A DNA stretch of 8,095 bases from Lachnospiraceae bacterium (GCA_017964745.1 JAGCRJ010000303.1:1-8095), one strand, 5' to 3'; shown: positions 1-5,014, counted from the stretch's first letter. Notes: generated by a model from the sequence alone, not told the origin. Made by a program: numbers and translations.

Positions 1-93
1 ACCTTTTCCACCATGAAGTATAACCGCTTTGTTTCGTAAAAAAATATTCTCATTATAAAGTTGATCTAGTAATTCCTTATTATACTTTTCCAT
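1..93 (-). CDS. Unrecognised protein, N-terminal fragment (cut by window edge)
   Basis: An open frame of 31 codons runs off the left edge. It starts at the ATG at 93-91 and begins MEKYNKELLDQLYNENIFLR, with HGGKG as the last visible residues. I do not recognise the family from this much. The first half looks helical and polar, with no signal peptide or membrane segment. An in-frame TAA lies a short way upstream and no other in-frame ATG follows it, which fixes the start. An AGGAGA ribosome site lies at 109-114, but its 15-base gap to the ATG is longer than usual. The codons are AT-rich, unlike the genes from 600 onward, which fits an origin distinct from the rest of the window. It has its own probable promoter at 156-164. 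Confidence 0.55.
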   Translation of the reverse strand, partial: MEKYNKELLDQLYNENIFLRNKAVILHGGKG

Positions 94-155
94 GACTATG
101 ATCCATTTTCTCCTGGCACTAGTCTGTTAAACTGAAAGATAATACTTTAATGTCA

Positions 156-164
156 ATTATATCA
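156..164 (-). promoter_or_regulatory. Probable extended -10 promoter for the left-edge gene
   Basis: Read on the minus strand, these bases are TGATATAAT, a perfect extended -10 element (TG-N-TATAAT). No good -35 lies 17 bases upstream (TCGGCT), which extended -10 promoters tolerate. Transcription would start near 149, giving a leader of about 55 bases before the ATG at 93. The evidence is the motif alone; AT-rich DNA can produce it by chance. Confidence 0.4.
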
Positions 165-232
165 GAGATCCAACAAAAAGCCGACTTCCAAGCCACCATA
201 AAGGCTTTTATTGCATTATTTATGGATTTTAA

Positions 233-364
233 TCGTCCTTGGCAAGCAGGGCATATCTGAACAGAAGTATTACCCCCAAAGACTATGAAACAGTTGAAAA
301 AGCCTTTGATTACGGGCTTTCAACCAATTTCAATCAAGAATTAAGCAAAGAAAAAACCTCGTAA
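233..364 (+). pseudogene. Probable remnant of a radical SAM protein C-terminus
   Basis: An open frame of 43 codons ends at the TAA at 362-364. It has no ATG, no ribosome site and an in-frame stop just before it. Its core, LNRSITPKDYETVEKAFDYG followed by LSTNFNQE, resembles from memory the C-terminal tail of radical SAM proteins related to pyruvate-formate-lyase activating enzymes, where an 'xNRxITxxEYxxxVxYAxxLG...FxQE' pattern is common. The rest of such a protein, including the CxxxCxxC cluster site, is absent upstream in all three plus frames that I read. Its last codons overlap the tRNA terminator hairpin. I infer a decayed gene fragment; a chance open frame is the main alternative. Confidence 0.35.
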
Positions 365-384
365 ACATTGAATTTACGAGGTTT
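351..384 (-). terminator. Rho-independent terminator of the tRNA-Gly gene
   Basis: A perfect 12-bp inverted repeat (354-365 with 373-384, AAACCTCGTAAA and its complement) encloses a 7-base loop. Read on the minus strand the hairpin runs into TTTTTT (356-351), then CTTT. It begins 8 bases after the tRNA 3' end, as expected for a single-tRNA transcript. On the plus strand the hairpin is followed by only a short T run, so minus-strand use is favoured. Confidence 0.85.
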
Positions 385-391
385 CTGTGAG

Positions 392-462
392 AGCAGGTGA
401 TGGGAATCGGACCCACATATCCAGCTTGGAAGGCTGGTGTTCTACCACTGAACTACACCTGC
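392..462 (-). tRNA. tRNA-Gly (anticodon UCC)
   Basis: The 71-base minus-strand sequence folds into a full cloverleaf. The acceptor stem is GCAGGTG/CACCTGC, the D arm is GTTC/GAAC with a GG-containing loop, the anticodon stem is CCAGC/GCTGG around CTTCCAA, and the T stem is GTGGG/CCCAT. The anticodon TCC reads GGA and GGG glycine codons. The discriminator base is U73, usual for bacterial tRNA-Gly. No CCA is encoded, so the end must be added by the CCA-adding enzyme. The T loop reads TCCGATT, with C where pseudouridine-55 normally sits. It stands alone between its own promoter and terminator. Confidence 0.96.
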
Positions 463-494
463 ATTGCTATATGTATTTTGCAACAGCAAAGTAG

Positions 495-523
495 ATATTA
501 CACAATAGTTTTCCGCTTGTCAA
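495..523 (-). promoter_or_regulatory. Sigma-A type promoter of tRNA-Gly
   Basis: On the minus strand there is a perfect -35 TTGACA (523-518), a 17-base spacer, and TAATAT as -10 (500-495), one base from consensus. Transcription would start near 488, about 26 bases before the mature tRNA 5' end. A promoter this strong and correctly placed fits a stable-RNA gene. Confidence 0.88.
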
Positions 524-555
524 GAAAAAATCAATACTTTTTTCGGGGTTTTTAG

Positions 556-561
556 TATACT
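556..561 (+). promoter_or_regulatory. Possible -10 box for the amidase gene
   Basis: TATACT lies about 45 bases upstream of the chosen start codon. No convincing -35 is found at 16-18 bases (AATACT is the best at 17). The T-rich stretch just upstream could help polymerase binding. Position supports it; sequence support is modest. Confidence 0.35.
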
Positions 562-566
562 TATGG

Positions 567-591
567 AAAAGACGGCGATTCTGCCGCTTTT
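567..591 (+). promoter_or_regulatory. Leader hairpin ahead of the amidase gene
   Basis: AAAAG plus CGGC (one bulged A at 572) pairs with GCCG plus CTTTT across a 6-base loop, giving 9 bp. It lies between the candidate -10 and the ribosome site, so it would sit at the very 5' end of the mRNA. It ends in TTTT and resembles a very small terminator, but a 5'-end stabilising stem is equally possible. Confidence 0.4.
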
Positions 592-606
592 ATGGGGGAA
601 AAAGTC

Positions 607-1464
607 ATGAAAAACGCCAAAAACCCGAAAAAAACCGTTATATTAGTGTTCTTATTTCTTTTTTCAGCCCTTTATATGCTGATCCCGCTTAAAGCTGAGG
701 CTTCCGGGATCACGGTCTATAACGGAATTGACTATTCCTCCGTCTACGATTTCGACTATTATGTCTCGAGATACCCCGATATCGCTTACTATTTCGGAAA
801 CGATCCGCAGGGAGCACTGACCCACTTCGTGACCTTCGGCATCTCCGAGGGCAGACAGGGCCGGGAAAACACTCCCGTTCAGACGCCTGCTGCCGGTCAG
901 GGGCCCTTAAGCGGCTTTACGGTAATACTCGATGCCGGACACGGCGGAAGGGACCCGGGCTGTGTCAGGAACGGTGTCTATGAGAAGAACGTCAATCTTT
1001 CCATAGTCATGAAGACCAAAGCAATGCTGGAGGCGCAGGGAGCTACCGTGCTTCTTACAAGACCTGACGATACCTTTGTAAGCCTCGAATACCGCTACTG
1101 CTTTGAAAACATCCATCCCGAAGCCGTATTCGTCAGCATCCACTGCAATGCCATCGGCGGCAACACAACCCTGTCGGGTATGAGTGCGTACTGCTACACT
1201 CCCGGAAATGAAAAAAGCTTTGACCTGGCAGCCTGTGTCTACTCCGGAGCTCTCTACGCAACCGGAGCTAAGGACCGCGGGATCAAAACCCTTTCAGATA
1301 TCAAAGTCGTATATTACAGTACCATTCCCTCGGTACTGATAGAGACCGGTTATCTTTCGTCATCGGCGGAATTCCCGCTTCTGACTTCACCGGATTATCA
1401 GGATAAGATCGCGACAGGTATCACAAACGGTATCCTGACCTACAAGCTCTTAAATGCTTCATGA
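607..1464 (+). CDS. Secreted N-acetylmuramoyl-L-alanine amidase (Amidase_3) with N-terminal surface module
   Basis: A zinc enzyme that cleaves the bond between MurNAc and L-alanine in peptidoglycan; it acts outside the membrane. The start at 607 (285 aa) is chosen because GGGGGAA at 594-600 sits about 6 bases before it; an ATG at 592 in the same frame has no ribosome site. Residues 1-33 form a signal peptide: a lysine-rich N-terminus, a hydrophobic core and probable cleavage after AEA. Residues 36-84 form a short surface module (YNGIDYSS...YYVSRYPDI...HFVTFGISEGRQG) often seen in Lachnospiraceae exoproteins. A Pro/Gln linker follows. The Amidase_3 domain spans about 103-282. Its zinc ligands are His112 (DAGHGG), Glu126 (YEKNVN) and His179 (SIHCNA); the catalytic glutamate is Glu246 (LIETGYLS). 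All key residues are present, so it should be active. It ends tail to tail with murG, overlapping it by 6 bases, with no terminator between. Confidence 0.93.
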   Translation: MKNAKNPKKTVILVFLFLFSALYMLIPLKAEASGITVYNGIDYSSVYDFDYYVSRYPDIAYYFGNDPQGALTHFVTFGISEGRQGRENTPVQTPAAGQGPLSGFTVILDAGHGGRDPGCVRNGVYEKNVNLSIVMKTKAMLEAQGATVLLTRPDDTFVSLEYRYCFENIHPEAVFVSIHCNAIGGNTTLSGMSAYCYTPGNEKSFDLAACVYSGALYATGAKDRGIKTLSDIKVVYYSTIPSVLIETGYLSSSAEFPLLTSPDYQDKIATGITNGILTYKLLNAS

Positions 1465-2517
1465 AACAGTCTTCAGGAGAACATCGGTGATTATGCCGAT
1501 CGCATCCTTCTGTTCGCTTGCGGACATCGTCTTAATGTAATCCTCACGTGCCGCATACAGATCGTTGATCTTCTTAGCAAGGAATGAAGTGGACAGATCG
1601 TCCTGGTCTATGACCACCGAGTAACCCTGCTGCTGGAAGCTCTCCGCATTCAGGATCTGGTCTCCTCTTCCGCCGGGAAGTGGGATCAGTATGTTGGGCT
1701 TTCTGAGGGTGAGCAGCTCAAATATGGAATTGGCTCCCGCCCTGGAAACCACGATATCGGCCATTGCAAAGATGTCCTTGAGTTCATCCGTGACATACTC
1801 AAACTGCTTATATCCTTCCTTTGTCAGAAGGAGATTATCCATCTTGTCCTTACCGCAGATATGTACGACATAGAACTGCTGGAGAAGCTTGGGAAGTGCA
1901 TCACGGATCGCCTGGTTAACAGCCGCGGCGCCCTGGCTTCCGCCTATTACCATGAGGACGGGCTTGTTCTCATCGAAACCGCACATCTCACGGCCCTTTG
2001 CGGGATCGCCGTTAAGGAGCTCTCTTCTTACGGGAGAACCGGTGAGTACTCCTTTTCCCTCGGGAAGCATTTCCATTGTTTCGGGGAAGTCACAGCATAC
2101 AGTCTTAGCCATCGGAAAGCAGATCTTGTTGGCAAGTCCGGGAGTAAAGTCGGATTCATGTACAACACAGGGAATCTTGAGGGATGCCGCCGCCTTTACG
2201 ACGGGAACAGCTACAAATCCGCCCTTGGAAAAGACGACATCGGGCGCGATATCCTTCATGATCTTCTTCGCTTCCCTGATTCCCTTTAAAACCCTGAAGG
2301 GATCCGAGAAGTTCCTTACATCCATATATCTGCGGAGCTTTCCGGTGGATACTCCGTAGTAGGGAATGCCGAGCTTTTCTATAAGTCCCTTCTCGATACC
2401 GTCATATGAACCGATGTAGGAGATCTCGAAGCCGGCATCCTTAAGTGAAGGCATGAGTGCGATATTCGGTGTTACATGTCCGGCGGTTCCTCCGCCCGTC
2501 ATTACAATCTTCTTCAT
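1459..2517 (-). CDS. murG: UDP-N-acetylglucosamine:lipid I N-acetylglucosaminyltransferase MurG
   Basis: Adds GlcNAc from UDP-GlcNAc to lipid I to make lipid II on the cytoplasmic face of the membrane, the last intracellular step of peptidoglycan synthesis. Length (352 aa) is normal. It is a GT-B fold enzyme. The N-terminal half carries the glycine-rich GGGTAGHVTP (8-17, with the conserved His14), FSKGGFVAVP (96-105) and HESDFTPGLANK (120-131). The C-terminal, donor-binding half carries GGSQGA (192-197), SRAGANSIFELL (258-269) and PLPGGRGDQILNA (279-291). HESD replaces the HEQN of E. coli and B. subtilis MurG, as in the MurG2-like paralogues of some Firmicutes. It lies last in a cluster after gtrA (4-base gap) and a dehydrogenase, not in a division/cell-wall cluster. 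Its ribosome site is weak (AAGAAG), so translation may be coupled to gtrA. Whether it is the only MurG of the cell cannot be told here. Confidence 0.93.
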   Translation of the reverse strand: MKKIVMTGGGTAGHVTPNIALMPSLKDAGFEISYIGSYDGIEKGLIEKLGIPYYGVSTGKLRRYMDVRNFSDPFRVLKGIREAKKIMKDIAPDVVFSKGGFVAVPVVKAAASLKIPCVVHESDFTPGLANKICFPMAKTVCCDFPETMEMLPEGKGVLTGSPVRRELLNGDPAKGREMCGFDENKPVLMVIGGSQGAAAVNQAIRDALPKLLQQFYVVHICGKDKMDNLLLTKEGYKQFEYVTDELKDIFAMADIVVSRAGANSIFELLTLRKPNILIPLPGGRGDQILNAESFQQQGYSVVIDQDDLSTSFLAKKINDLYAAREDYIKTMSASEQKDAIGIITDVLLKTVS

Positions 2518-2521
2518 ATTC

Positions 2522-3043
2522 TTACTTCTTTTTCTTAAAGATGAATACCTTGCTGAAAACGTAGTTAAGGATCGTGACTATTACGGATGAGATCAGGATC
2601 TTGCAGATCCAGTAATTCCAATTGAAGACATTAACGGTTAGCCACATGATGAAAAGATCGAGGAACCATGTGGAGAGCCTGGATGCGGCAAAGCCTCCGA
2701 ACTCCTTTACGATATGGGGATTCGTGCTCCGGAACACCCAGCTTCTGTTGAGGGGGTAAGCAAAGCATACGCCCGCAACCCATCCGATAGTGTTGATGAT
2801 CAGATTCTGGAAAGTATCCGATGAATCAAGAAGGAAATGCTCGGCAAGGAAGCATGCAAACCATGAAAAGATGGTCGTAAGGACTCCGACTACGAGATAG
2901 ACCAGGATCTCTTCATACCTGCAGAACAGTTTGTGTGCCCAAGGCCACCACTCAAGCCAGTCCCTGAACTTTTCTTCAAGATTCTTTCTTCTTGCAGGCG
3001 CCGCTGTTTCCTGTGCGGTACCTGTTTCGTTTATATCAGCCAT
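2522..3043 (-). CDS. GtrA-family four-helix membrane protein
   Basis: GtrA-like proteins are small membrane proteins linked to polyprenyl-phosphate sugar transfer or flipping for O-antigen, teichoic acid, arabinogalactan and similar glycans. This one has 173 aa. Four hydrophobic segments lie near 46-69, 80-97, 115-138 and 146-167, with the family's NRSWVF after helix 2 and NYVFSKVFIF in helix 4, then a KKKK tail. A 45-residue N-terminal extension, polar at first and then aromatic (LEWWPWAHKLF), precedes the first helix and is longer than in minimal GtrA proteins. The start is supported by GGAGA (3051-3055) 7 bases upstream. It sits between a dehydrogenase (26-base gap) and murG (4-base gap), suggesting joint transcription and a role in envelope glycan supply. 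The substrate cannot be read from sequence. Confidence 0.88.
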   Translation of the reverse strand: MADINETGTAQETAAPARRKNLEEKFRDWLEWWPWAHKLFCRYEEILVYLVVGVLTTIFSWFACFLAEHFLLDSSDTFQNLIINTIGWVAGVCFAYPLNRSWVFRSTNPHIVKEFGGFAASRLSTWFLDLFIMWLTVNVFNWNYWICKILISSVIVTILNYVFSKVFIFKKKK

Positions 3044-3069
3044 TTATAAATCTCCGTCTGTTGATTCTT

Positions 3070-4029
3070 TCAGTTCACAACGTGGATCGGCGATCCGTCA
3101 AGGAATGCCTTTATATTATCATACACTCCCTGTACGCATCTGTTGCGCGCTTCCACGGAACCCCATGCAAGATGGGGAGTTATTATCAGCTTGCCCGAAT
3201 CCTTGATCTTACTTAAGGGATTGGTAAGCCTTAAGGGCTCATCCTCGAGAACATCAAGTCCGGCACCCGCTATCTCACCGCTTTCAAGGGCTTCATACAG
3301 GTCGGTGTTATTGACGACCCTGCCCCTAGCAACGTTGATAAGAAAAGCCGTGGGCTTCATTTTCTTAAGAGCGTCCCTGTCTATATAGTTCAGAGTGATG
3401 TCGCTCAGAGGGCAATGCAGTGAAAGGAAGTCACTTCGTGAAAGGAGTTCGTCCTTCGAAACCTGCTCATACTCCGTAACCTTGCTTCTTCCGGTGACGG
3501 ATGTGAAGATGACCCTGCATCCGAATGCGGAAGCGATCTGAGCCACCTTTTTTCCGATATTTCCCATACCCACGATGCCCCAGGTCTTGCCCGCAAGCTC
3601 GCCGAAAGGAATGTCGAAATTGGAGAATCTGTCCTGTGCACTGTATTTTCCGGACTTCACATAATCATCATAATAGGACAGCTTCTGGGAAACGGCAAGA
3701 GCAAGGGTAAAGGTGTGCTGTGCGACCATATCGGTGGAATATCCGACCACGTTGCACACGGGAATGTTCCTTCCGCGAAGATACACAAGGTCACAATTGT
3801 CGTACCCTGTTGCAAATTCGCAGACCAGCTTCACATTACCGGAATCACACAGGGATTCCTTATTGATCGGGCTCTTGTTGGCAACGACGATCTCTGCGTC
3901 CTTCGTCCTTTCCCTGACCTCCTCTGCGGTGGTCGTGTTGGGATAAGCCGTTACCTCCCCGAGCTCATTAAGCATATCTACGCTGATATCGGGACCTACG
4001 CTGTTTCTTTCAAGGATGACTATTTTCAT
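3070..4029 (-). CDS. D-isomer-specific 2-hydroxyacid dehydrogenase (hydroxypyruvate/glycerate type)
   Basis: A cytoplasmic NAD(P)-dependent oxidoreductase interconverting a 2-oxoacid and the D-2-hydroxyacid. Length (319 aa) is typical. The substrate domain is split around the nucleotide-binding domain. The Rossmann motif is GMGNIG, within 154-159. The catalytic triad is present: Arg235 (NVARGRVVN), Glu264 (LEDEP) and His286 (TPHLAW). The CEFATGYDNCD stretch (70-80) and the overall pattern look closest to hydroxypyruvate reductase/glycerate dehydrogenases; D-lactate or another 2-oxoacid remains possible. After the second Rossmann strand (RVIFTSVTGR, 172-181) there is no Asp to hold the NAD ribose, so NADP(H) use is possible (inference). 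The start is fixed by AAGAGG (4035-4040), 5 bases upstream. It is the first gene of the cluster with gtrA and murG, and a strong terminator ends directly in front of its ribosome site. Confidence 0.88.
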   Translation of the reverse strand: MKIVILERNSVGPDISVDMLNELGEVTAYPNTTTAEEVRERTKDAEIVVANKSPINKESLCDSGNVKLVCEFATGYDNCDLVYLRGRNIPVCNVVGYSTDMVAQHTFTLALAVSQKLSYYDDYVKSGKYSAQDRFSNFDIPFGELAGKTWGIVGMGNIGKKVAQIASAFGCRVIFTSVTGRSKVTEYEQVSKDELLSRSDFLSLHCPLSDITLNYIDRDALKKMKPTAFLINVARGRVVNNTDLYEALESGEIAGAGLDVLEDEPLRLTNPLSKIKDSGKLIITPHLAWGSVEARNRCVQGVYDNIKAFLDGSPIHVVN

Positions 4030-4040
4030 GCTTACCTCTT

Positions 4041-4072
4041 AAAAAAGGCCGGCGAAGTATACGCCGGCCTTT
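4041..4072 (-). terminator. Strong rho-independent terminator after the lipoprotein gene
   Basis: An 11-bp perfect stem (4062-4072 with 4044-4054, AAAGGCCGGCG and its complement) has a 7-base loop and continues on the minus strand into TTTTTT (4046-4041). The stem begins 15 bases after the lipoprotein stop codon. The T run is followed without a gap by the AAGAGG ribosome site of the dehydrogenase, so no room remains for a promoter between them. Confidence 0.92.
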
Positions 4073-4087
4073 GAAAGATCGATGGAA

Positions 4088-4903
4088 TTACTTAACGGTA
4101 ACAGAAGTGATGTGGGTGTTAGCGCCCTCATACCAGTAAAGGAAACCTTCAACATCTACAACCTGTCCTGCCTCAAGTCCGCTTACAAGATCGTAGAACT
4201 CCTGGTCGCTTCCGTTGAGATAGTACTCAAGGCAGAAGCTGTACTCAGCTCCGTCCTTGGAAAGGGTAACATAGATGTCATCGCCGGGCTGATCGTTCTT
4301 GAATGCAACAGATACAACGGTCATATCGGTGAAGATGACCTTCTGGTTCTGATAATCGATGAGCTCATCGGTTCCGAGCTTGTCGGTAAGATCCTTGGGT
4401 GCTGCTACGAAGAGGTCTCCGCCTTCAACGAACTCGAAGGTAGCATCGGTGATCTCGGTCTCTCCTGCCCACTCGGACTTGAAACCGGTAACCTTGATCT
4501 GAACGCCCTCGGTAAGCTTTGCTGCATCTTCCTCTGAGCATGCAAGCTCATAAAGGAAAATAGCGCCGTCCTGATCCTGGCAGTAAACGGTGATCTTGTT
4601 GTCCCACCATGACTGATGAGCCTGAACATAGGTAACTACGGTAACTTCGTCGTCAAGAGCAGCTGCAGCATAATCTGCATAGCTCATAACGCCGTCATCT
4701 GCTGCGTCAGCATCGGTATCGGTGTCGGTATCAAGATCGGAAAGTGCTTCGCCGAACTGATCTGCCACGTCGTTCAGATCGCTTGCAAGTGCATCGGTAT
4801 CGATCTCAGGCTGCTCAACGACAGGTGCTTCTGTGGTCTTGCCGCATGCGCTCAGGGTAAGCACAAGAGCTGCTGCAGCACAAACTGCTGTAAACTTTTT
4901 CAT
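4088..4903 (-). CDS. Acidic lipoprotein with two probable beta-barrel (OB-like) domains, function unknown
   Basis: The 271-aa protein has a lipoprotein signal peptide (MKK, then a hydrophobic core) with lipobox LSAC and lipidated Cys20, so it should be anchored outside the membrane. Residues 21-70 form an acidic linker ending in a Asp-Thr/Asp-Ala run (58-70). Two domains follow, at about 73-160 and 180-271. Both are rich in alternating beta-type residues, and each begins with a strand then 'V..VTYVQAHQSWWDNKITVY' or 'VIFTDMTVVSV...DDIYVTL' and closes with a 'V.VxGF' element (KVTGF 137-141, DVEGF 250-254). This is the layout of small OB-fold modules, and I infer a tandem pair. I recall similar uncharacterised lipoproteins in Lachnospiraceae but no function. 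No enzyme motif is seen. AGGAGG lies 5 bases before the ATG. It has its own promoter and terminator, so it is probably monocistronic and well expressed. Confidence 0.85.
   Translation of the reverse strand: MKKFTAVCAAAALVLTLSACGKTTEAPVVEQPEIDTDALASDLNDVADQFGEALSDLDTDTDTDADAADDGVMSYADYAAAALDDEVTVVTYVQAHQSWWDNKITVYCQDQDGAIFLYELACSEEDAAKLTEGVQIKVTGFKSEWAGETEITDATFEFVEGGDLFVAAPKDLTDKLGTDELIDYQNQKVIFTDMTVVSVAFKNDQPGDDIYVTLSKDGAEYSFCLEYYLNGSDQEFYDLVSGLEAGQVVDVEGFLYWYEGANTHITSVTVK
4694..4732 (-). repeat. Short Asp-Thr/Asp-Ala codon repeat in the lipoprotein linker
   Basis: Minus-strand codons for residues 58-70 contain three near-identical GAYACC hexamers, followed by degenerate GAY-GCN units. They encode an acidic run beginning DTDTDTDADA. 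It probably acts as a flexible spacer between the lipid anchor and the folded domains. Third-base differences (GAT/GAC) show the copies are no longer identical. Confidence 0.6.
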
Positions 4904-4908
4904 AATAT

Positions 4909-4914
4909 CCTCCT
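4909..4914 (-). promoter_or_regulatory. Consensus ribosome binding site of the lipoprotein gene
   Basis: A full AGGAGG lies 5 bases before the ATG at 4903, the strongest ribosome site in the window. It fixes the start and suggests high translation. Confidence 0.85.
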
Positions 4915-4933
4915 AATTGCCCTTATAACTGTA

Positions 4934-4961
4934 AATGCGGTCGGAGGGCGCCGACCGCATT
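4934..4961 (-). promoter_or_regulatory. 5'-end stem-loop of the lipoprotein mRNA
   Basis: A perfect 11-bp inverted repeat (AATGCGGTCGG and its complement, 4951-4961 with 4934-4944) has a 6-base loop. It starts only a few bases after the -10 box, so with transcription starting near 4958 the mRNA would begin inside the stem, with the GC-rich GCGGTCGG/CCGACCGC part intact. Only TTT follows on the minus strand, so it is a poor terminator. A stabilising 5' hairpin is the better reading. Confidence 0.65.
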
Positions 4962-4963
4962 GC

Positions 4964-4992
4964 ATTGTAACGCATTTTTATTCTTTTTACAA
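4964..4992 (-). promoter_or_regulatory. Promoter of the lipoprotein gene
   Basis: On the minus strand the -35 is TTGTAA (4992-4987), the spacer is exactly 17 bases, and the -10 is TACAAT (4969-4964). The elements are two bases and one base from consensus respectively. It lies in the 111-base gap between the binding-protein stop codon and the lipoprotein start, and gives the lipoprotein transcription independent of the ABC operon. Confidence 0.75.
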
Positions 4993-5014
4993 CATTTATT
5001 AGGAAGAAACCGCT

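Noticed and set aside
175..209. Inverted repeat AAAAGCC...GGCTTTT as a terminator
   Set aside because: The stem is only 7 bp with a 20-base loop, and no gene end on either strand clearly needs it; in AT-rich DNA this is likely chance.
592..606. Upstream ATG at 592 as the amidase start
   Set aside because: No ribosome site precedes it (the upstream bases form the leader hairpin), while the GGGGGAA that would serve the ATG at 607 overlaps this codon.
1861..2289. Plus-strand open frame of 142 codons inside murG
   Set aside because: It lies wholly antisense to a clear murG with all family motifs, and its translation has no recognisable domain; a shadow of biased codon use.
3070..4029. VanH-like D-lactate dehydrogenase of a glycopeptide-resistance cluster
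   Set aside because: No D-Ala-D-Lac ligase or VanX-type gene is adjacent, and the sequence pattern looks more like hydroxypyruvate/glycerate dehydrogenases.
4056..4061. TATACT in the terminator loop as the promoter of the dehydrogenase cluster
   Set aside because: The correctly spaced -35 position reads CATCGA and there is no TG extension; the resulting leader would also start almost on the ribosome site.
4082..4537. Plus-strand open frame of 151 codons opposite the lipoprotein gene
   Set aside because: It is antisense to a gene with signal peptide, lipobox, promoter and AGGAGG site. The predicted protein is a mirror of that gene's codon bias, with no motif.
4934..4961. This hairpin as the terminator of the ABC importer operon
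   Set aside because: The minus-strand tail has only three T bases, and a good promoter lies between the operon's stop codon and the hairpin, placing the hairpin in the next transcript.
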